Of a stretch of DNA of 64,000 nt, positions 1 through 12,029 are shown piece by piece. The stretch is from Sugiyamaella lignohabitans (Eukaryota; Ascomycota; Dipodascomycetes; Dipodascales; Trichomonascaceae), in the NCBI RefSeq assembly GCF_001640025.1, contig NC_031673.1, positions 2,170,001-2,234,000 of the forward strand. The letters are read 5' to 3'. A program made the position numbers and the translations under genes. Every line of letters begins with the position of its first letter. Within the stretch, counting starts at the first letter, position 1. Under the pieces are notes generated by a model. The model saw nothing but the letters and a program-made list of their open reading frames with translations, did not search any database and was not told the origin of the DNA.

Positions 1-988
1 TGGATCTAGAGTGCGATTGGTGGTGATGATGCCGGTGCTCGTCAGAGTCTCGGAACTCAGGCCGCTCGTTTCCGTAGCACATTCGTTGGATGAGAATGGT
101 GATGTCGAAACAGACGGTACCAGCTGAGCCAATAAGGAAGGGGAGTTCGTTCAGGAGGAAAGCATGTCCTTTGGCACCTCGTGCTTCTGGTGACAGCAGA
201 ATCGACAGTGTGTATGTGACATTTCCAGTGAGAGCAGCAGAGAAAAGCAGCATAGATGTTCCCCAGGTGGACTTACGACGGAAGTTCTTGTAGATTTGAG
301 GCATGCGTGAAGTTACATAGAGTGCAGCACATATCCAAGCAGACATTCGGCCAATACTCTCAGAATCAAGCCAAGCTCTCGTGGCAACTGTGGCTCCTGT
401 AGCAAGAACGTTGGATACCTCGCTGATAGGGGCAGCTCGTACTTTAGTAAATGAAGAGATGAATGAAGAGGTGAGCATGGCTTTTAGACCCGAACTACTA
501 AGGGAGCGAACTGTCTTCTTGGAGATGGCAATAGGTGCCGAAGTTTGGTGAGCTAATATCTCACTACCTGTACTGATTACAGCATCAGTGCTTTCTTCGT
601 CAGAAGAGTCCTTGCCATCGAGAATGATTTGACGTCGATGTTCTCGAGATGAATAGTAGATGTACTGCAAGCCGAGCACAATGTCGATATTGACATAATA
701 GAATCCGAGAAGAGTTTGAAAAGGAAGTTGATGCGTTAATAGACAGCCCAGTAGATTGGTAAAATCTCCAATAAACCAGTTTAGAAGGAAGCCCCATGAT
801 AACCCATCAACCGACTGGTTAATGTAGTTTTCTGCCACTTGTGGAAGCTGGGCTCCCAGCCAGGCTATAAATGATATATGGCCAAATACCCAAGAAAAGG
901 CAGAGATGTTGCCATACACGCAGTTTCCTGTCAAATAATAGATCCACCTGATCAGATGGTCTTCTCCGTCTAATAAAGGACATGACAT
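1..988 (-). CDS. PQ-loop vacuolar amino-acid transporter (YPQ/RTC2 family), 3' truncated
   Basis: An open minus-strand frame begins at the ATG at 988 and runs off the left edge of the window, giving 329 codons without a stop. Two PQ-loop motifs are visible. The first is around P49-Q50 (context AQLPQVAENY), followed by a hydrophobic block containing SVDGLSWGF. The second is at P230-Q231 (context RMPQIYKNFRRKS). Hydrophobic stretches between and after them fit the seven-helix PQ-loop fold, and a polar Ser/Asp/Glu-rich loop (about residues 112-165) separates the two halves. In yeast, this family (Ypq1-3) exports basic amino acids from the vacuole. The visible tail is His/Ser-rich. Substrate is inferred from family only. 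Confidence 0.85.
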   Translation of the reverse strand, partial: MSCPLLDGEDHLIRWIYYLTGNCVYGNISAFSWVFGHISFIAWLGAQLPQVAENYINQSVDGLSWGFLLNWFIGDFTNLLGCLLTHQLPFQTLLGFYYVNIDIVLGLQYIYYSSREHRRQIILDGKDSSDEESTDAVISTGSEILAHQTSAPIAISKKTVRSLSSSGLKAMLTSSFISSFTKVRAAPISEVSNVLATGATVATRAWLDSESIGRMSAWICAALYVTSRMPQIYKNFRRKSTWGTSMLLFSAALTGNVTYTLSILLSPEARGAKGHAFLLNELPFLIGSAGTVCFDITILIQRMCYGNERPEFRDSDEHRHHHHQSHSRS

Positions 989-2186
989 GGTTGTGGGTCC
1001 AGAAGTATGGAATGCTGATAGAATGGATGTCGTATTTCCACTCATGATGGAAATAGAGTATGGCGACGGATATGATCGGGATATGAGTTGACAAAATAAC
1101 TAGCAATTCATCAAATATGATGTTGAAGGAGGAAATGCGGTTGTTGATAAATACGGTAAGGATGTGAATGAGAATATAAAGCTGAACTACAAGGTCGGTA
1201 AGCGGATCAGACAAGCTACTGGTGGGTCCAGGAAATTTATCAGGTACGTTACCCAAATCTAAGGGTTCTACCCAAATGTATTCTGTAACGAGAGAAAACC
1301 TGGGTTGATTCTATTACTGACAGATCAGGGTCTCAGAAGTCGCGATGATAACAAGATTATCTACAGACAGATAAGAAAGCCAGAAAATCAAAACTGAAAG
1401 ATATTGAATACAAAAAATTGAGCCAAAATGAAGGAAAGAACCAAAAATCCTAACCAGAGAAATGAACCGTAATTACCGTGCCGATGTTAATAAACAACAA
1501 ACAGGTTGTACGCGCCAGTGCCGCTTATTACAGCTCGATTGTCCTGTGACTGATAAGCTGATAAGACTTCAAATTTTATTAGGTATAGTGCATCGTGATT
1601 GGGTTAGGCAGGTATGCACAGTAGGTGACCGGCAGCCGATGAATGGAGGGGTAGCAGACGGCAAATACTGACTGATAAGCAGTTGCAAGCCGAATGAGTT
1701 AAAAAAAATTGTAATAAATACCAAATTGACAAAAAGGAATAGCAACTATCCTGAAAATAAACAAAAAACCACAAAAAAACCAATTTCACCTAGTTTTATA
1801 AATAGTAAATAAGCTATGATCACGATAAGCCTAAACTAGTTAGTCAGTCTGATAAGAGAGATTAGTTCCTCTTTGGACCAATAAGTATGTGATCACGCTG
1901 CAGAGCGATGATCAGGGCGGTCTGTGCTTTCAGAGCCGGCTGCTAAAGAATGAACATCTTTATACTGAAACAATTAATTTTATTACCTACAAGAAATCGC
2001 AAACTAGCGAATTATTAAATTACCTGAGACTCAAGATGGCGTCTTGTCCCGAGATGTATTATTAGATCATTGACGATATCGACGATAGAGGGTATTCGAC
2101 TATAGCTAATTTGCATAATTAAGCCATCCAGCAAAAAAGGTCGGTTCGTTCCAACAAAAAGTTCAAAATGAGTTCGACAAATACAT
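989..2186. other. intergenic, no gene seen
   Basis: About 1.2 kb of AT-rich sequence upstream of the PQ-loop gene and downstream of the acidic-protein gene. Only short frames overlapping in several phases are present. I see no tRNA, no convincing snoRNA boxes and no GC-rich element here. Confidence 0.5.
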
Positions 2187-2816
2187 TTACGAAGGTGGCG
2201 TTAGAGTTTCTGTCGTGTAACTTGACACGCTCACGGCCTCAATGACTACGTCGTTTTTATCTGTTTTGAGCTTAGATTCGTCAGTTTCTTCAGGTTCAAC
2301 GCTTGCTTCATTGCTGTCTGCACTTGCTTCTTCACTTTCATCTTTTTCTTGATCCTTGTCTTCGCTCACATCCTCACTCTCTTCTTCGTCTTCGTCGTTT
2401 TCCTCGTCATCCTCATCATCATCTTCTTCTTCTTCTTCATATTCGTCATCTGTACCTTCACCGTCAAAAACAAGATTGGTAGCTTCGATCAGTTCGATAT
2501 CCTCACTGTCCCATCCGTACTTATTCTTCAAGTGCATCAGCACAAAGTCTCTCTTGGCAACCTCCTCCTCCAGCTCCTCAATGGTGTTTCTCAATTCATT
2601 AATATCAGCATCTTCATCCTCATCATCACCAGTCTGAAGGCGAATATTCTTGGCAGAGGTTTTGTTGTCGGTTTCATCCTCATCATCCTCAAAAACCCTT
2701 CTCCTCTTACGAGAATGACCTTCATCCTCATTTGAACTGACAGAATTATTGTCATAGGCATCAGTAGCCTTGACGTAAGCATTCTTTACAGTATCTATCA
2801 GTTTACCAAATATCAT
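2187..2816 (-). CDS. hypothetical acidic protein with basic NLS-like cluster and coiled coil
   Basis: The frame encodes 209 residues from the first ATG at 2816; the frame is open 10 codons further but only to a GTG. I do not recognise a named family. Visible parts are a short N-terminal amphipathic stretch (MIFGKLIDTVKNAYVKA), a basic cluster RKRRR at about residues 36-40 that could be a nuclear localisation signal, a likely coiled coil around residues 74-98 (ELRNTIEELEEEVAKRD), and a very acidic Glu/Asp run from about 119 to 165, followed by a Ser/Glu-rich tail. Such composition is typical of chromatin or nucleolar proteins, but that is inference. The acidic repeats make the opposite strand look open, which is an artefact of codon composition. 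Confidence 0.6.
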   Translation of the reverse strand: MIFGKLIDTVKNAYVKATDAYDNNSVSSNEDEGHSRKRRRVFEDDEDETDNKTSAKNIRLQTGDDEDEDADINELRNTIEELEEEVAKRDFVLMHLKNKYGWDSEDIELIEATNLVFDGEGTDDEYEEEEEDDDEDDEENDEDEEESEDVSEDKDQEKDESEEASADSNEASVEPEETDESKLKTDKNDVVIEAVSVSSYTTETLTPPS

Positions 2817-4008
2817 TGCAATTCTTTTGTAATTTTTAAAATCCACTCTTCCAATTGTTAGCTGTGAAGGTTTACTATAATAGTCAGGTAACTAGGGCGA
2901 CCATTGTATCCAGTAGCATGGCCACCTGACCACGGGCTCACCCACATCCACCTGATGTATTCCCAACGCAAGAGACTATATGAATATAAATGCTCAACTA
3001 AACTGTACAGGTTTTCCCCTGAAATCCATTCTTACCCCTGTTTTTTTAACCTTTCACCTGGAATTTATCAAACAATTAAGCAACGATAATAAAATAATGT
3101 CAAATATCTACCCAACTCTTTGTTGAATACAATTCGCTCTCAAGCCAATATCAAGCAATTGCAAAAAAAAAATGCGTATCAATGAGTGTATATAAAAATT
3201 AACTTTTGAGGTTTTAATTTAAGGGGTAAATATCCAGGTTTGATGCCAGTAATGCACAACAGCCTTAGTGCGGCAAACTGCAAATACGTTGCAGATCAAT
3301 CCAACATTTAATTCTATACGACATTTTATAGCCATAACTAACAACTTTATACCCTATAGCAATCGCCCACGTATATACCGACCTACTCGCATGTTGTGGG
3401 CATTTCTATTACTTTCTCTCTGCATACCTTGCTGTGTTGGTGATTGTGATTTCGTTCCATTTTAACCTTATAAAGGCAGATGCTTCCCCGCTATATTTGC
3501 CCCAGCGCTTTTGATCGACAAGTAATATTTGATGGGTGCAGATATCGATTATCGCTTGAAGTCCATATCGTTCTTACACCAGATCTATCTCTGTGTGTGG
3601 GTCAGTGGCAGAATTCTTGCCAATAACCAAGTATGTAATTTCATCAATTCCCTTTCCATATCGATAATACCCCTCTGTAGCATTAGTAGTTTGCTGCATT
3701 GACTTTTTAAGTTGGGGTCAGTTTTATGATTTGATTTTTTAGTTTAAATAGTTTTAGTTAGTAATCTTTTGTTTGCTGACTACTGTATACTGCAGGCTTG
3801 TATTCTAAAGGCTATGAGACGTTGCGGGGCTTTTTATTGACATGGAAACTATTGTAGTGGGTCCTTGAATAAAATGCCACCTGTCAAGTGTCTGTCGTTG
3901 GAGTGGTGGTTATAAACCTGAGAAGAAGGAAAAATTAATTCATTAAATTATTCATACTTATACATTCATGTACACTGACTGCCCGGTATGTAGCAATGTA
4001 ATTAAATA
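2817..4008. other. intergenic, no gene seen
   Basis: About 1.2 kb of AT-rich sequence between the acidic-protein gene and the 3' end of the velvet gene. Only short spurious frames are present. It should contain the promoter of the acidic-protein gene and the velvet terminator, but no motif stands out. Confidence 0.5.
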
Positions 4009-5824
4009 TTAAAATAAACCCGTGGGTCCGTTGGTTGTAATACAGTATCCTGAGCCATCTCGAGTGCTACCGAGGAATCCTACCGGGTAGCTGGGCTGTG
4101 GTGGTCCATGTTGTGCAGAATTGAATCCGCTACCTACCGAGCTCGAGCCGGCGGGGATTGATTCGAAGGAAAACTCGGGATTGAAATGACTATAGTCTTG
4201 TTGGAACGCTTGTGATTGTAGCGATCCTCCATTCATCCCTGATGGTTGAGTTGGGGGTTGTGGTGGGTATTGATACGCTTGATGGTAACCATATTGACCA
4301 TTATTAAGAGCCTGGTTCTGTTGAGATGGATGTTGATTCGAGCTGGAATATTGAGATTGGGTTTCGTTATGGTTTTGGATCTTATACAACGGTAAATTAG
4401 GATCTCGTCGTCCATTATTTAGTTTTGCCGGAATATAGTTATGTTCTGACGATGATTGTTCGTATGACCCTCTTTCTCTTTTGACTGAAGACCCTGTAGA
4501 TGACGTATCTAATGAGCGAGAAAGGCTCGGAATGACATATCTTGTGCTACCAGAAAATACTGATGTTGGGATAAGGCTTGTACCCGAACTTGTAGGTACT
4601 AGTGTATTGTTTAAACTGCTGGCCGAAGATGCTGAAGGCGAAGAAGATGCTAGTGACAGGCTGGAGGTAGATGTGTTGCCCGAGATAGCAGACAACGTTG
4701 AGCTCAACCCACCAGCTGTATTTGACGTCATACCGCTGGTCATTCTAACCATGGAACGATCACTATTATTAGCTAGCGAGTCTGATTTAGATCCTGTTAG
4801 TTGTAAAGTTGGTGATAGTACCGGCTGGAAATTACTGCTGCTATTGCTCAGTGTATGACCATGACCTTCAAACCCAGCTCTCATCGATCCGTTTGCGTAT
4901 ACGTCGCCAGAAGAATTCATCCCTTCTGCCCAACTCGGCCTTCCAATATGTGGTCCATTCGTAGGAGGCAAATAGTATGAACTGTTGGGGTATCCATAAC
5001 CATACTGACCACTGCCGCTATTATAATGGATCCCTGTTTGAACCGACGGAACGTTTTCTCCTGTTGGGTATTCTATAGGGGTTTTCATATGATATAAAAG
5101 ATTACCTTTAGGTATGCTCTTAGACACCCTGTTAAAATCTCTTCGACTTCGCCTTCTCTTCATAGTAGATTCCTTTCGCACACGAACCTTACACCCTTGA
5201 TTAGCTATGTCTTTTATTAAATCACTCGATGTCTCAAGTCCTGGAAACATTTTAGGCGAGAAAACTGATATTAGATCTGAGAGAATCTGCCCTCTATGTG
5301 TCAAAAACCCACTCTGAGGAGAGGCTTCCCAGACATTGAATTCAAGATAGTATCTACCTTCCTGTCGAATAGAGATATCATGAAGAATAAAATAAAATCT
5401 GCCGGGCGCCGGTTTACGGATATGAGATAACGATACGATTGTGGTTCCTGTCAATCTATTGGATTCCAGTGACCGTTCAAGCTGGCCGTTGGGACCGCTT
5501 GGTAATACTTCGTAAAGAGATGTATGGATTATAAAATTGGATGGGATTTCATCGGTTACCACTTCTCCCTGTCTGTTCCGGATAGTAAAGTAAATGACTG
5601 GTGGTGGGTCTACGGGTCTTCTTGAATCACCTGTAGTGTTAGATATCTCGCCATGATTCCATACTGTGGTTTTACTTACATTTTGTCCCCCATCCCATGG
5701 CCCTGGCATGAATTGGCTGCTGAACAATCTCCAAATAATAGGAATATTCTTGCTTTACTTCGCCACCATTAACAGGATAAGTCCAACCATCATTAGAACT
5801 CATACCGTTTCTGATTTCAATCAT
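4009..5824 (-). CDS. velvet-domain transcriptional regulator (VosA/VelB-like), two exons
   Basis: Exon 1 is 5680-5824 and exon 2 is 4009-5630, separated by a 49-nt intron (donor GTAAGT at 5679, branch CTAAC, acceptor CAG at 5631). The join restores the diagnostic velvet start: YYLEIVQQPIHARA (residues 29-42), then SRRPVDPPP after the junction. The domain spans about residues 28-202 and includes GRFYFILHDISIRQEGRY (125-142), FPGLETSS and the closing GCKVRVRKE. A basic run KRRRSRR (206-212) is a likely nuclear signal. The 588-residue protein ends in a long Ser/Gln/Asn-rich tail. Velvet proteins bind DNA as dimers and control spore development, light response and secondary metabolism in filamentous fungi. 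There is no long insertion in the domain, which argues against canonical VelB. The gene has a 5 kb upstream region. Confidence 0.9.
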
Positions 5825-8800
5825 GCTTTACATATCACTCGAAAATGATAACTAATATAAACCAAATCAAAGGTCTAAGAATAAATATACCGAAAAATTA
5901 CCAACTTTTTATATATAAAAATGATACTAGTCGACTCTTTGTTTCTTTTTTGAGCAGTTCAGCTACATTTCCCCTTTCTGACATTGGCTATATTTAATAG
6001 TTTTCTACATTACCGAGATTCTTGCCCGTGTTACATGCTGCATTAGAACATGTTCATAGTCGCCTTCATCACTTCCAATCCTCCTTACATATAAACGCAA
6101 GGTTTGTATACTGGTTTTTTAACCTTATCCAACTGGTTCTATATCTTTAATAGACCCAGTAACCGTATTTGATTTTCACAGTCTCTACGAGTAGCCTGTT
6201 GGTTATTGTAGGTTGAACAATGTCATTATACCTGGATTCCAACTATCCTGTTCCTGGTCATTCCATTCATTGAAATCGTTGCATGGAAAAAAGTTCCCGT
6301 TTCGCCATCGCAACTGCAGGATGCCAATACTTCCGGGTATCAGGAAACGAGCGAGCTTGCGGTCGTAGAAGGATACTAATCGACAGTGTGGTTTCTATTT
6401 AGAAATTAAAGTTCTCATGATAGAATTTGCGGAATCTTGCATTTGGGAGCTGGCTCCAGCTCTCCGGATATTATTTTTCATCCCTGAATTTAAGGCTGGG
6501 ATCAGGAAATGCACATGAAGGTTGACAAAATGTACCGGTAGAGTTAATAATAATAAGAATAATAATAGCTTATTTCTTTTTGACCTATCTTGATTTATTC
6601 TGTTTCGCTTTTGGATTTTTGAGCCATTACGAAATATCCTGGAAGAAGACCATACACCAAGTAACCAGAAGCAAATTCCTTTTTATGGATCTGTCTCTTC
6701 AACAGTTACTGAGTTCAATCATTCAATCATGTGGCACTCCGTGCAGGGCATGCCCCCAACTGGATATGTTCAAACGGAGGGGAGGTACAAGACAGATTAT
6801 GACAATCTTTCTATAAAAAAGATGACAAATTTGACACTGAGACTTATCAATGCTTTATCGTATGTAAATTATGAGACATACAGAAATAATCAACACCGTG
6901 CGCTACTACGGGTGCTAGTATAACCTTGAGAGGCGATAATAAATTGGGATTTAAAGTTCAAAAATGTATGTAGGACTCTGGTCAAGGAATTTTCAAACGA
7001 AGCTCACTTAAAATATAAAATGTGGGAGGATGGGAATAACAGATTTAGTCATTCTGTACGATATGCGAAACAAAAACCGAAAGAGTAAGATTCGCGTTGA
7101 TATAAGAGATGTAGAAGTTCTATGAATCAAGTTTCTAGAGAATTGGATACGAGACATTTAAAAGTAGACAGTAGAGTTTGACATGACAATTATGCATCAC
7201 GCGAGACGGATTGACCTGTGTAAACATCTGCCCGGATTTCAGTTTTTTAGACTAACTTCCAGTTTTGGATAGTTGTTAAGAGATTGGCTGAATATGGATA
7301 ACAAAAGGTTTGTATATTCCGAAGCAAATTTCGATGACAAACATCAGGTGTCTAGTTTGTTATTTGGGCCAAATATGCTGTTGTCAGCGAGAATTCGGTA
7401 ATAATAATTATTTGCCTGAATAATTAATATGGCTGTGGAATATCAGAGAATGGGGTAAATAACTATGCATAATGTGGTAATGGTGCTAATTTAAAGTTTA
7501 TATGATACGACGAGGGACATGATAAGCAGATATACTAGCCTACTATTGAATTAGGAAAATAGACAAAAGCATTCGTAAGCAAGCCTCTGTGGATCAACAA
7601 GATTACAGGTGATTAGAATTGGAAATGGTCAATAATTCCAAGGTTGTCAAATTGTCACGGCTCCATTTAAAGTAAAGACATGTGAAGGAATGTATTGTGG
7701 CAGTAACTAAAAATCTTATATCGATTGGATGAATTACACAGAGTACCAGCTTGAGTTATAATTAATCAGAGTGTAAGTAGCTAAGATTTCTATACCCCAA
7801 CATATGAGGAAGCTAAAACGGTTCGAGGTAATACAATGGGCTGGATGCTATTAGGCGGTTACTGATCTTTTGGACAATGGAGATGTTGGCATTGAAGGCG
7901 GATGGCTATTGCATTTCAATGTCAATAAGATATAAAAAAAGTGACAAAAGCAATAAGAAGCACAATAATTAAATAGAATTGAAAAACAAATTTCTAATTG
8001 GTAGAATAAAAATAATAAACCAAGAACTTTACCAGGAATGACTTACAGGCGGGAATGGAAGGAGTGAGATTTTTACCGCCTGTTGCATATAATTTTTCAG
8101 CTAAATAGACCCTTTTCTTCCGGCATGGGCATTGTAAAACAATGTCGTAAATGGAATGACAAGCTGTCAAGAAATGAACTACACAACCTGTAGAAAGCCC
8201 AAGTGGGAATTGTCAGTAGTCCTTTACGGTTGATGGAATAAAATATTATCAGCCTCGCCGATAACCGAGCAAGCCAAATGAAAGCTTCCATTGGCGTCGA
8301 ATGGCATATTATTCACATCACAGTGAAAATCCGTTTAGTCAAGATGACATATATGCGGTGGAGAAGAAGCAAGTGGTATGATTAGGCCACATTTGGGGGA
8401 CAAAATAAGACGGATCTGGTCCAGGCGCAAAGTAACCATATTTACAGGACAAGGAATAGTAAAAAGCTGTAATGTAGTGTAAATAATAAATTTTAAATTG
8501 TGAACCACTCTGCTTTGCACAAAGAAACAAATCAAGCTGGCATATCTACAGTCGTCAAGAGAGATCAATTCATGATGTTCATATCATATGTGAAGTTGGT
8601 TGCTCGTCAGCTTGTAAATTTCGAGCCTCAGGACCCCATCAGCTTTTCAATTCATAAAGTCGAGATAGTATTGTTTTGTTAATTGTCTCAGATCTTGCAG
8701 GACAGGTACAGCAGCATGCACACTCTGAGATTAAGTTTGAAAAAACAATGTATTCAGCAGTTTGTGGTGATGATCGTCGTATCTTGCATATGAGAGGGGG

Positions 8801-10900
8801 CTAATTTTCGCTCCACTGGTGTTTTGTATTTAACGACGGGTAGACTGAGACTGTTGATTTAGCCTGGGTTGTATATTTGTCATCAGATAATATGGGCTCG
8901 GGCTAGTCCCGACAGCTGAAACAATAGGGACCGGCACGCACTGTAGCCGACCCAGGTATCGGGAACAGGCCACCGTGCAGGTATGTCTCCTTTGTTTGTA
9001 ATCCTTGATAGAATAGATACGAGTAGAAGAAAATAATTATGGTTTTTCCTGAATTAACACCAGTTGACTCATTGCCTTTGCTGTGTCTTACATACATAGC
9101 TAACTGGCTATATGCGTAAAACATGGTACATACACATACGCACAGACTTGGCACCAGGCTCACTCCTATTCAGAGGCTAAAGAAATTACTTCCATATTAC
9201 AGAGAGTGCTGGGGATTTGTTGTAAAAGTTTTACTGTATTAGAAGCATAATTGTTTCTCATAATATACAGTCCTATACTATTGGATCAGATCTGTCTGAC
9301 AGTGAAAAAGTAGTCCCGAAACGACAATTGAAAACGAGAACGACTGGTCAGGAGTGAGAACGAGTCGAAAATGCAGAATTACACTTTCGGATTTTTACAA
9401 GTAATCTTGAGCCTGGAACACGAGTGAATGAAATAGCCAGCATCTGGATCTGGATACCCGTCGATAGGCGAGTCACGTCCAAAACGGTGGATATAATGCG
9501 ATTTGACACGCGTGCATTTTGTTAGACTCCGCGGGAAGGTTTTAGCACAGGCCAAAAACATTGCCTCACTCTCCGTATAGCTATAGCATAGAGCTCCGCT
9601 CAGACCTCATTGTACTTCAGTCACCAAAGCAATTGGTACCGAATTAAGACCCGGATGGAGTACTGAAAAAGGGGCAGAGACAGCAGTTCGAGGCGGCTCT
9701 CCCGCTTCAAGAGGCACACACGATCCGCCAGTCTGGTAGCAGGCGGTACCAGAGATGCCTTTTATGGTTGGGGGATCATCCTAGACTCCCTATTTTCCTG
9801 TGTCTGGGGGTCCCGAGAAGTAGAGCACCAGCCGATTGGGACTGCGCCCCTGGCGGCGGCCGCCAAAGGCGCTGTCAAAAACCCGTCCCGCTGGTAAATG
9901 AGTATACATCCGAAGAAGGAAATTGCAGGTACAATGGGATAGGGGCTCGATTGGATTATGGACAGGAAGCGGTACCGGTCTCCGAGAAGTGGTCGGTAGG
10001 CGGGCAAAAAAGAAATTGGCGAAAGGGCCGCACAGGTCGCAGAAACAAGAGAGCATCAGGCGGATGATTGTCGGCGTGGTGCCCCGCTAATAATCCCGTC
10101 GACTAGCATGTGTGTTAGTCTGTAATGGTCCACACGACAGTAAAAGTGCCGAATTCCGACTGCCGTTGCGGCACATGTGTACCCTCCTCCTATAGCTTTA
10201 AGCTAAAGTCAATATTCGAATTTTGAAATAGACTTTATTCTTTAGTCTGTTACCCGGTTAACATGCCTTTTTTTCCTCAAAGTTTTATCTCCCTCGGATC
10301 TTAAGCGTTACCCGGCCGAAATTCTACCTATTAGACTACTCCTCATCACCCCACACCAGCCCCAAAACTCGTTTCGAATTTGATGGCTTTTTGCCAAGAT
10401 CTCTAATCATACACAAATTGAGCTTGGCTTCAGGACAACCACTCATCGGTACAGATCGATACAGATTATAGGCAATTATTATATGTATAGAAGTGATAAA
10501 TTCGGTCGATGGAACTGCATTGGTACCTTTTCATCGGCCCCAAAATCTGTTCCAATAGACCCCCCTTCATTCCTGTTCCTAGACCTATGTGGGGCGCAGT
10601 GCACCCCAGTCTACATGATTTACAATCAGGCCAATTAGGGAGAAGAAAGGATCTCACATAAATTAGGGCGGCAGCATCATTACATGCGTGTTTCTTGTTC
10701 AGCTCATGTAAGGTTCATATAGGCGTGGACGCGTATGGATGCATCATTATTAACAGCCAGCTGGCACTAGCAGCGGTAAATGACGTCGGGGGCCAGACAA
10801 TGGTATATAAACATCGGAGGGGATATAAATTTTAGTTGTTTTTCTTTTCCTGATTAGATAAAATAGATTTTATTTTACCCATACACAAGCACAAATCAAA
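5825..10900. other. 5 kb gene desert (shared upstream region)
   Basis: No convincing coding region lies between the divergent velvet gene and the Q/G-repeat gene. Frames are all short and unsupported on both strands. Most of it is AT-rich, but about 9600-10150 is distinctly GC-rich with purine-rich runs and a CGGCGGCGGCCGCC-like block. No tRNA was found. A GTGATGA/CTGA pair near 8767-8850 does not carry a guide I recognise. A large regulatory region, a non-coding RNA or a centromere are all possible. Confidence 0.5.
10804..10822 (+). promoter_or_regulatory. TATA box and STRE-type motif
   Basis: TATATAA at 10804-10810 followed by AGGGG at 10818-10822, about 95 bp before the start codon of the Q/G-repeat gene. 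AGGGG is the Msn2/4 stress-response core in yeasts. The spacing fits a TATA-driven inducible promoter; stress induction is inference. Confidence 0.5.
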
Positions 10901-11415
10901 ATGAACTTCATCTCTAACGCTCTTCAACAAGAAGGCCAACAAGAAATCCAACAAGAGATTTCTAGCTTTGTTGGTGGTGGTTCTAACCAACAACAAGGCC
11001 AACAACAAGGTCAACAACAACAAGGCCAACAACAACAGGGTCAACAACAACAAGGTCAACAACAAGGCCAACAACAACAAGGTGGAAAGTACGACTCTTA
11101 CATTGAGAAGGGTCTTGCCTACGCCGAGACCAACGTTCTCCACCAGAACTCTTCCAACTTCACTTCTGAGAATGAGGCTGCCACTGTAAGTACCATTGAT
11201 CTGGAAATTCCTTGACCCCTCTCACCGGTACAGCCGCTGCTTAAAGCTGCTGACTATAGCTGCTGCCTATAGTCGTTTGCAATAAGGGTACCTGTGGATT
11301 GAATTGTTTCGATTCTATGGAATTGTTTATCTAAAAAAAAAAAAAGCCAAAATAACTAACTCGAGCCTAGAAATTCATTGACAGAGAAATTGACAGCTAC
11401 TCTAACAGACAGTAA
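10901..11415 (+). CDS. small glutamine/glycine-repeat protein, two exons
   Basis: Exon 1 is 10901-11185 and exon 2 is 11371-11415, giving 109 residues. The intron has donor GTAAGT at 11186, branch ACTAAC at 11355-11360 and acceptor TAG at 11370; the alternative acceptors just downstream would hit a stop within two codons. The protein starts MNFISNALQQEGQQEIQQEI, then has a run of (Q)nG repeats at about residues 28-64, then a predicted helical segment (YDSYIEKGLAYAE) and an acidic C-terminus ending in SNRQ. Small fungal stress proteins share this layout of low-complexity Q/G stretch plus short helix, but I cannot name an orthologue. The strong TATA/STRE promoter suggests an abundant, condition-regulated product. 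Confidence 0.7.
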
Positions 11416-11784
11416 ACAACCAGACTCCATGTCTCGAACTAGTCTCGGTCTCTTGTAACTTAACTCTATTTAATAGTATCTGCGATATTATTAGGATTGA
11501 TCTGAATATAGCCCACAGTTGACAGTCGTATAATGTGTTTTAATATATTACGTTGACATCCATATCCGATGTACAGCATATGCTGTGGCCTCTTGGCTGA
11601 ACAAAGGCTTGCCGTGAAAAATAACTGCAACGGTCCGCTACTCAATCCGGACCTTGTCGTCATTAGCCCTGCTACCCGTATTAGACGTCTACATAAGCTC
11701 ACTTGGGCTGGACTCTACTTCACCTACGACATATATGAACTGGGTTTAGCTGCTCTATAAAGGCTAATTCTCCGGTGCCAAACT

Positions 11785-11838
11785 GCCTCCGGCGGCTGGG
11801 GCTACGCCCCAGACCCCTTTGCTCCTGCTTCGCAGGAG
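11785..11838 (+). repeat. GC-rich modular hairpin element (type 2)
   Basis: Modules in order: GCCTCCGGCGGC, then stem-loop CTGGGGC/TAC/GCCCCAG, ACCCC spacer, then stem-loop CTCCTGC/TTC/GCAGGAG. This is the leftmost intact member of the dispersed family. Confidence 0.9.
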
Positions 11839-11979
11839 ATAATGACACTGGTTGGGCTTCTGTGGTGAAATAACAACAGAATTGCATATGGGCCCAGTTG
11901 GTGCAATGGCTGCAAGAAAAAAATACAGAAACTGCTCCATGGGTAGACGAGGTCTCCCACTGTGTCAGGCACCCGCGAG

Positions 11980-12029
11980 AAACGAGCGAAGCGAGCTACG
12001 GGTCCAGGCAGAGCCCGACCGCCGGAGGC
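11980..12029 (-). repeat. decayed GC-rich element
   Basis: Recognisable but mutated reverse-oriented copy: GAGCGAAGCGAG, a broken GGGTCCAGGCAGAGCCC core and GCCGGAGGC at its end. The middle stem no longer pairs well. Confidence 0.6.

Noticed and set aside
819..1256. 145-codon minus-strand frame at the left end
   Set aside because: It overlaps the PQ-loop gene in another phase; the PQ-loop frame has clear family motifs.
2349..2735. 128-codon hydrophobic plus-strand frame opposite the acidic protein
   Set aside because: It is the complement of Glu/Asp codons and has no other support.
5680..5727. Velvet start at 5727 without an intron
   Set aside because: That start omits the conserved QQPxHAR segment and translates intron sequence. 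The spliced form is far better supported.
8758..8855. Possible C/D snoRNA with GTGATGA and CTGA in the gene desert
   Set aside because: The stem is weak, there is no D' box and I recognise no rRNA target for the guide.
9762..10067. Three overlapping frames in the GC-rich island
   Set aside because: They overlap in several phases with no recognisable protein; an effect of local GC content.
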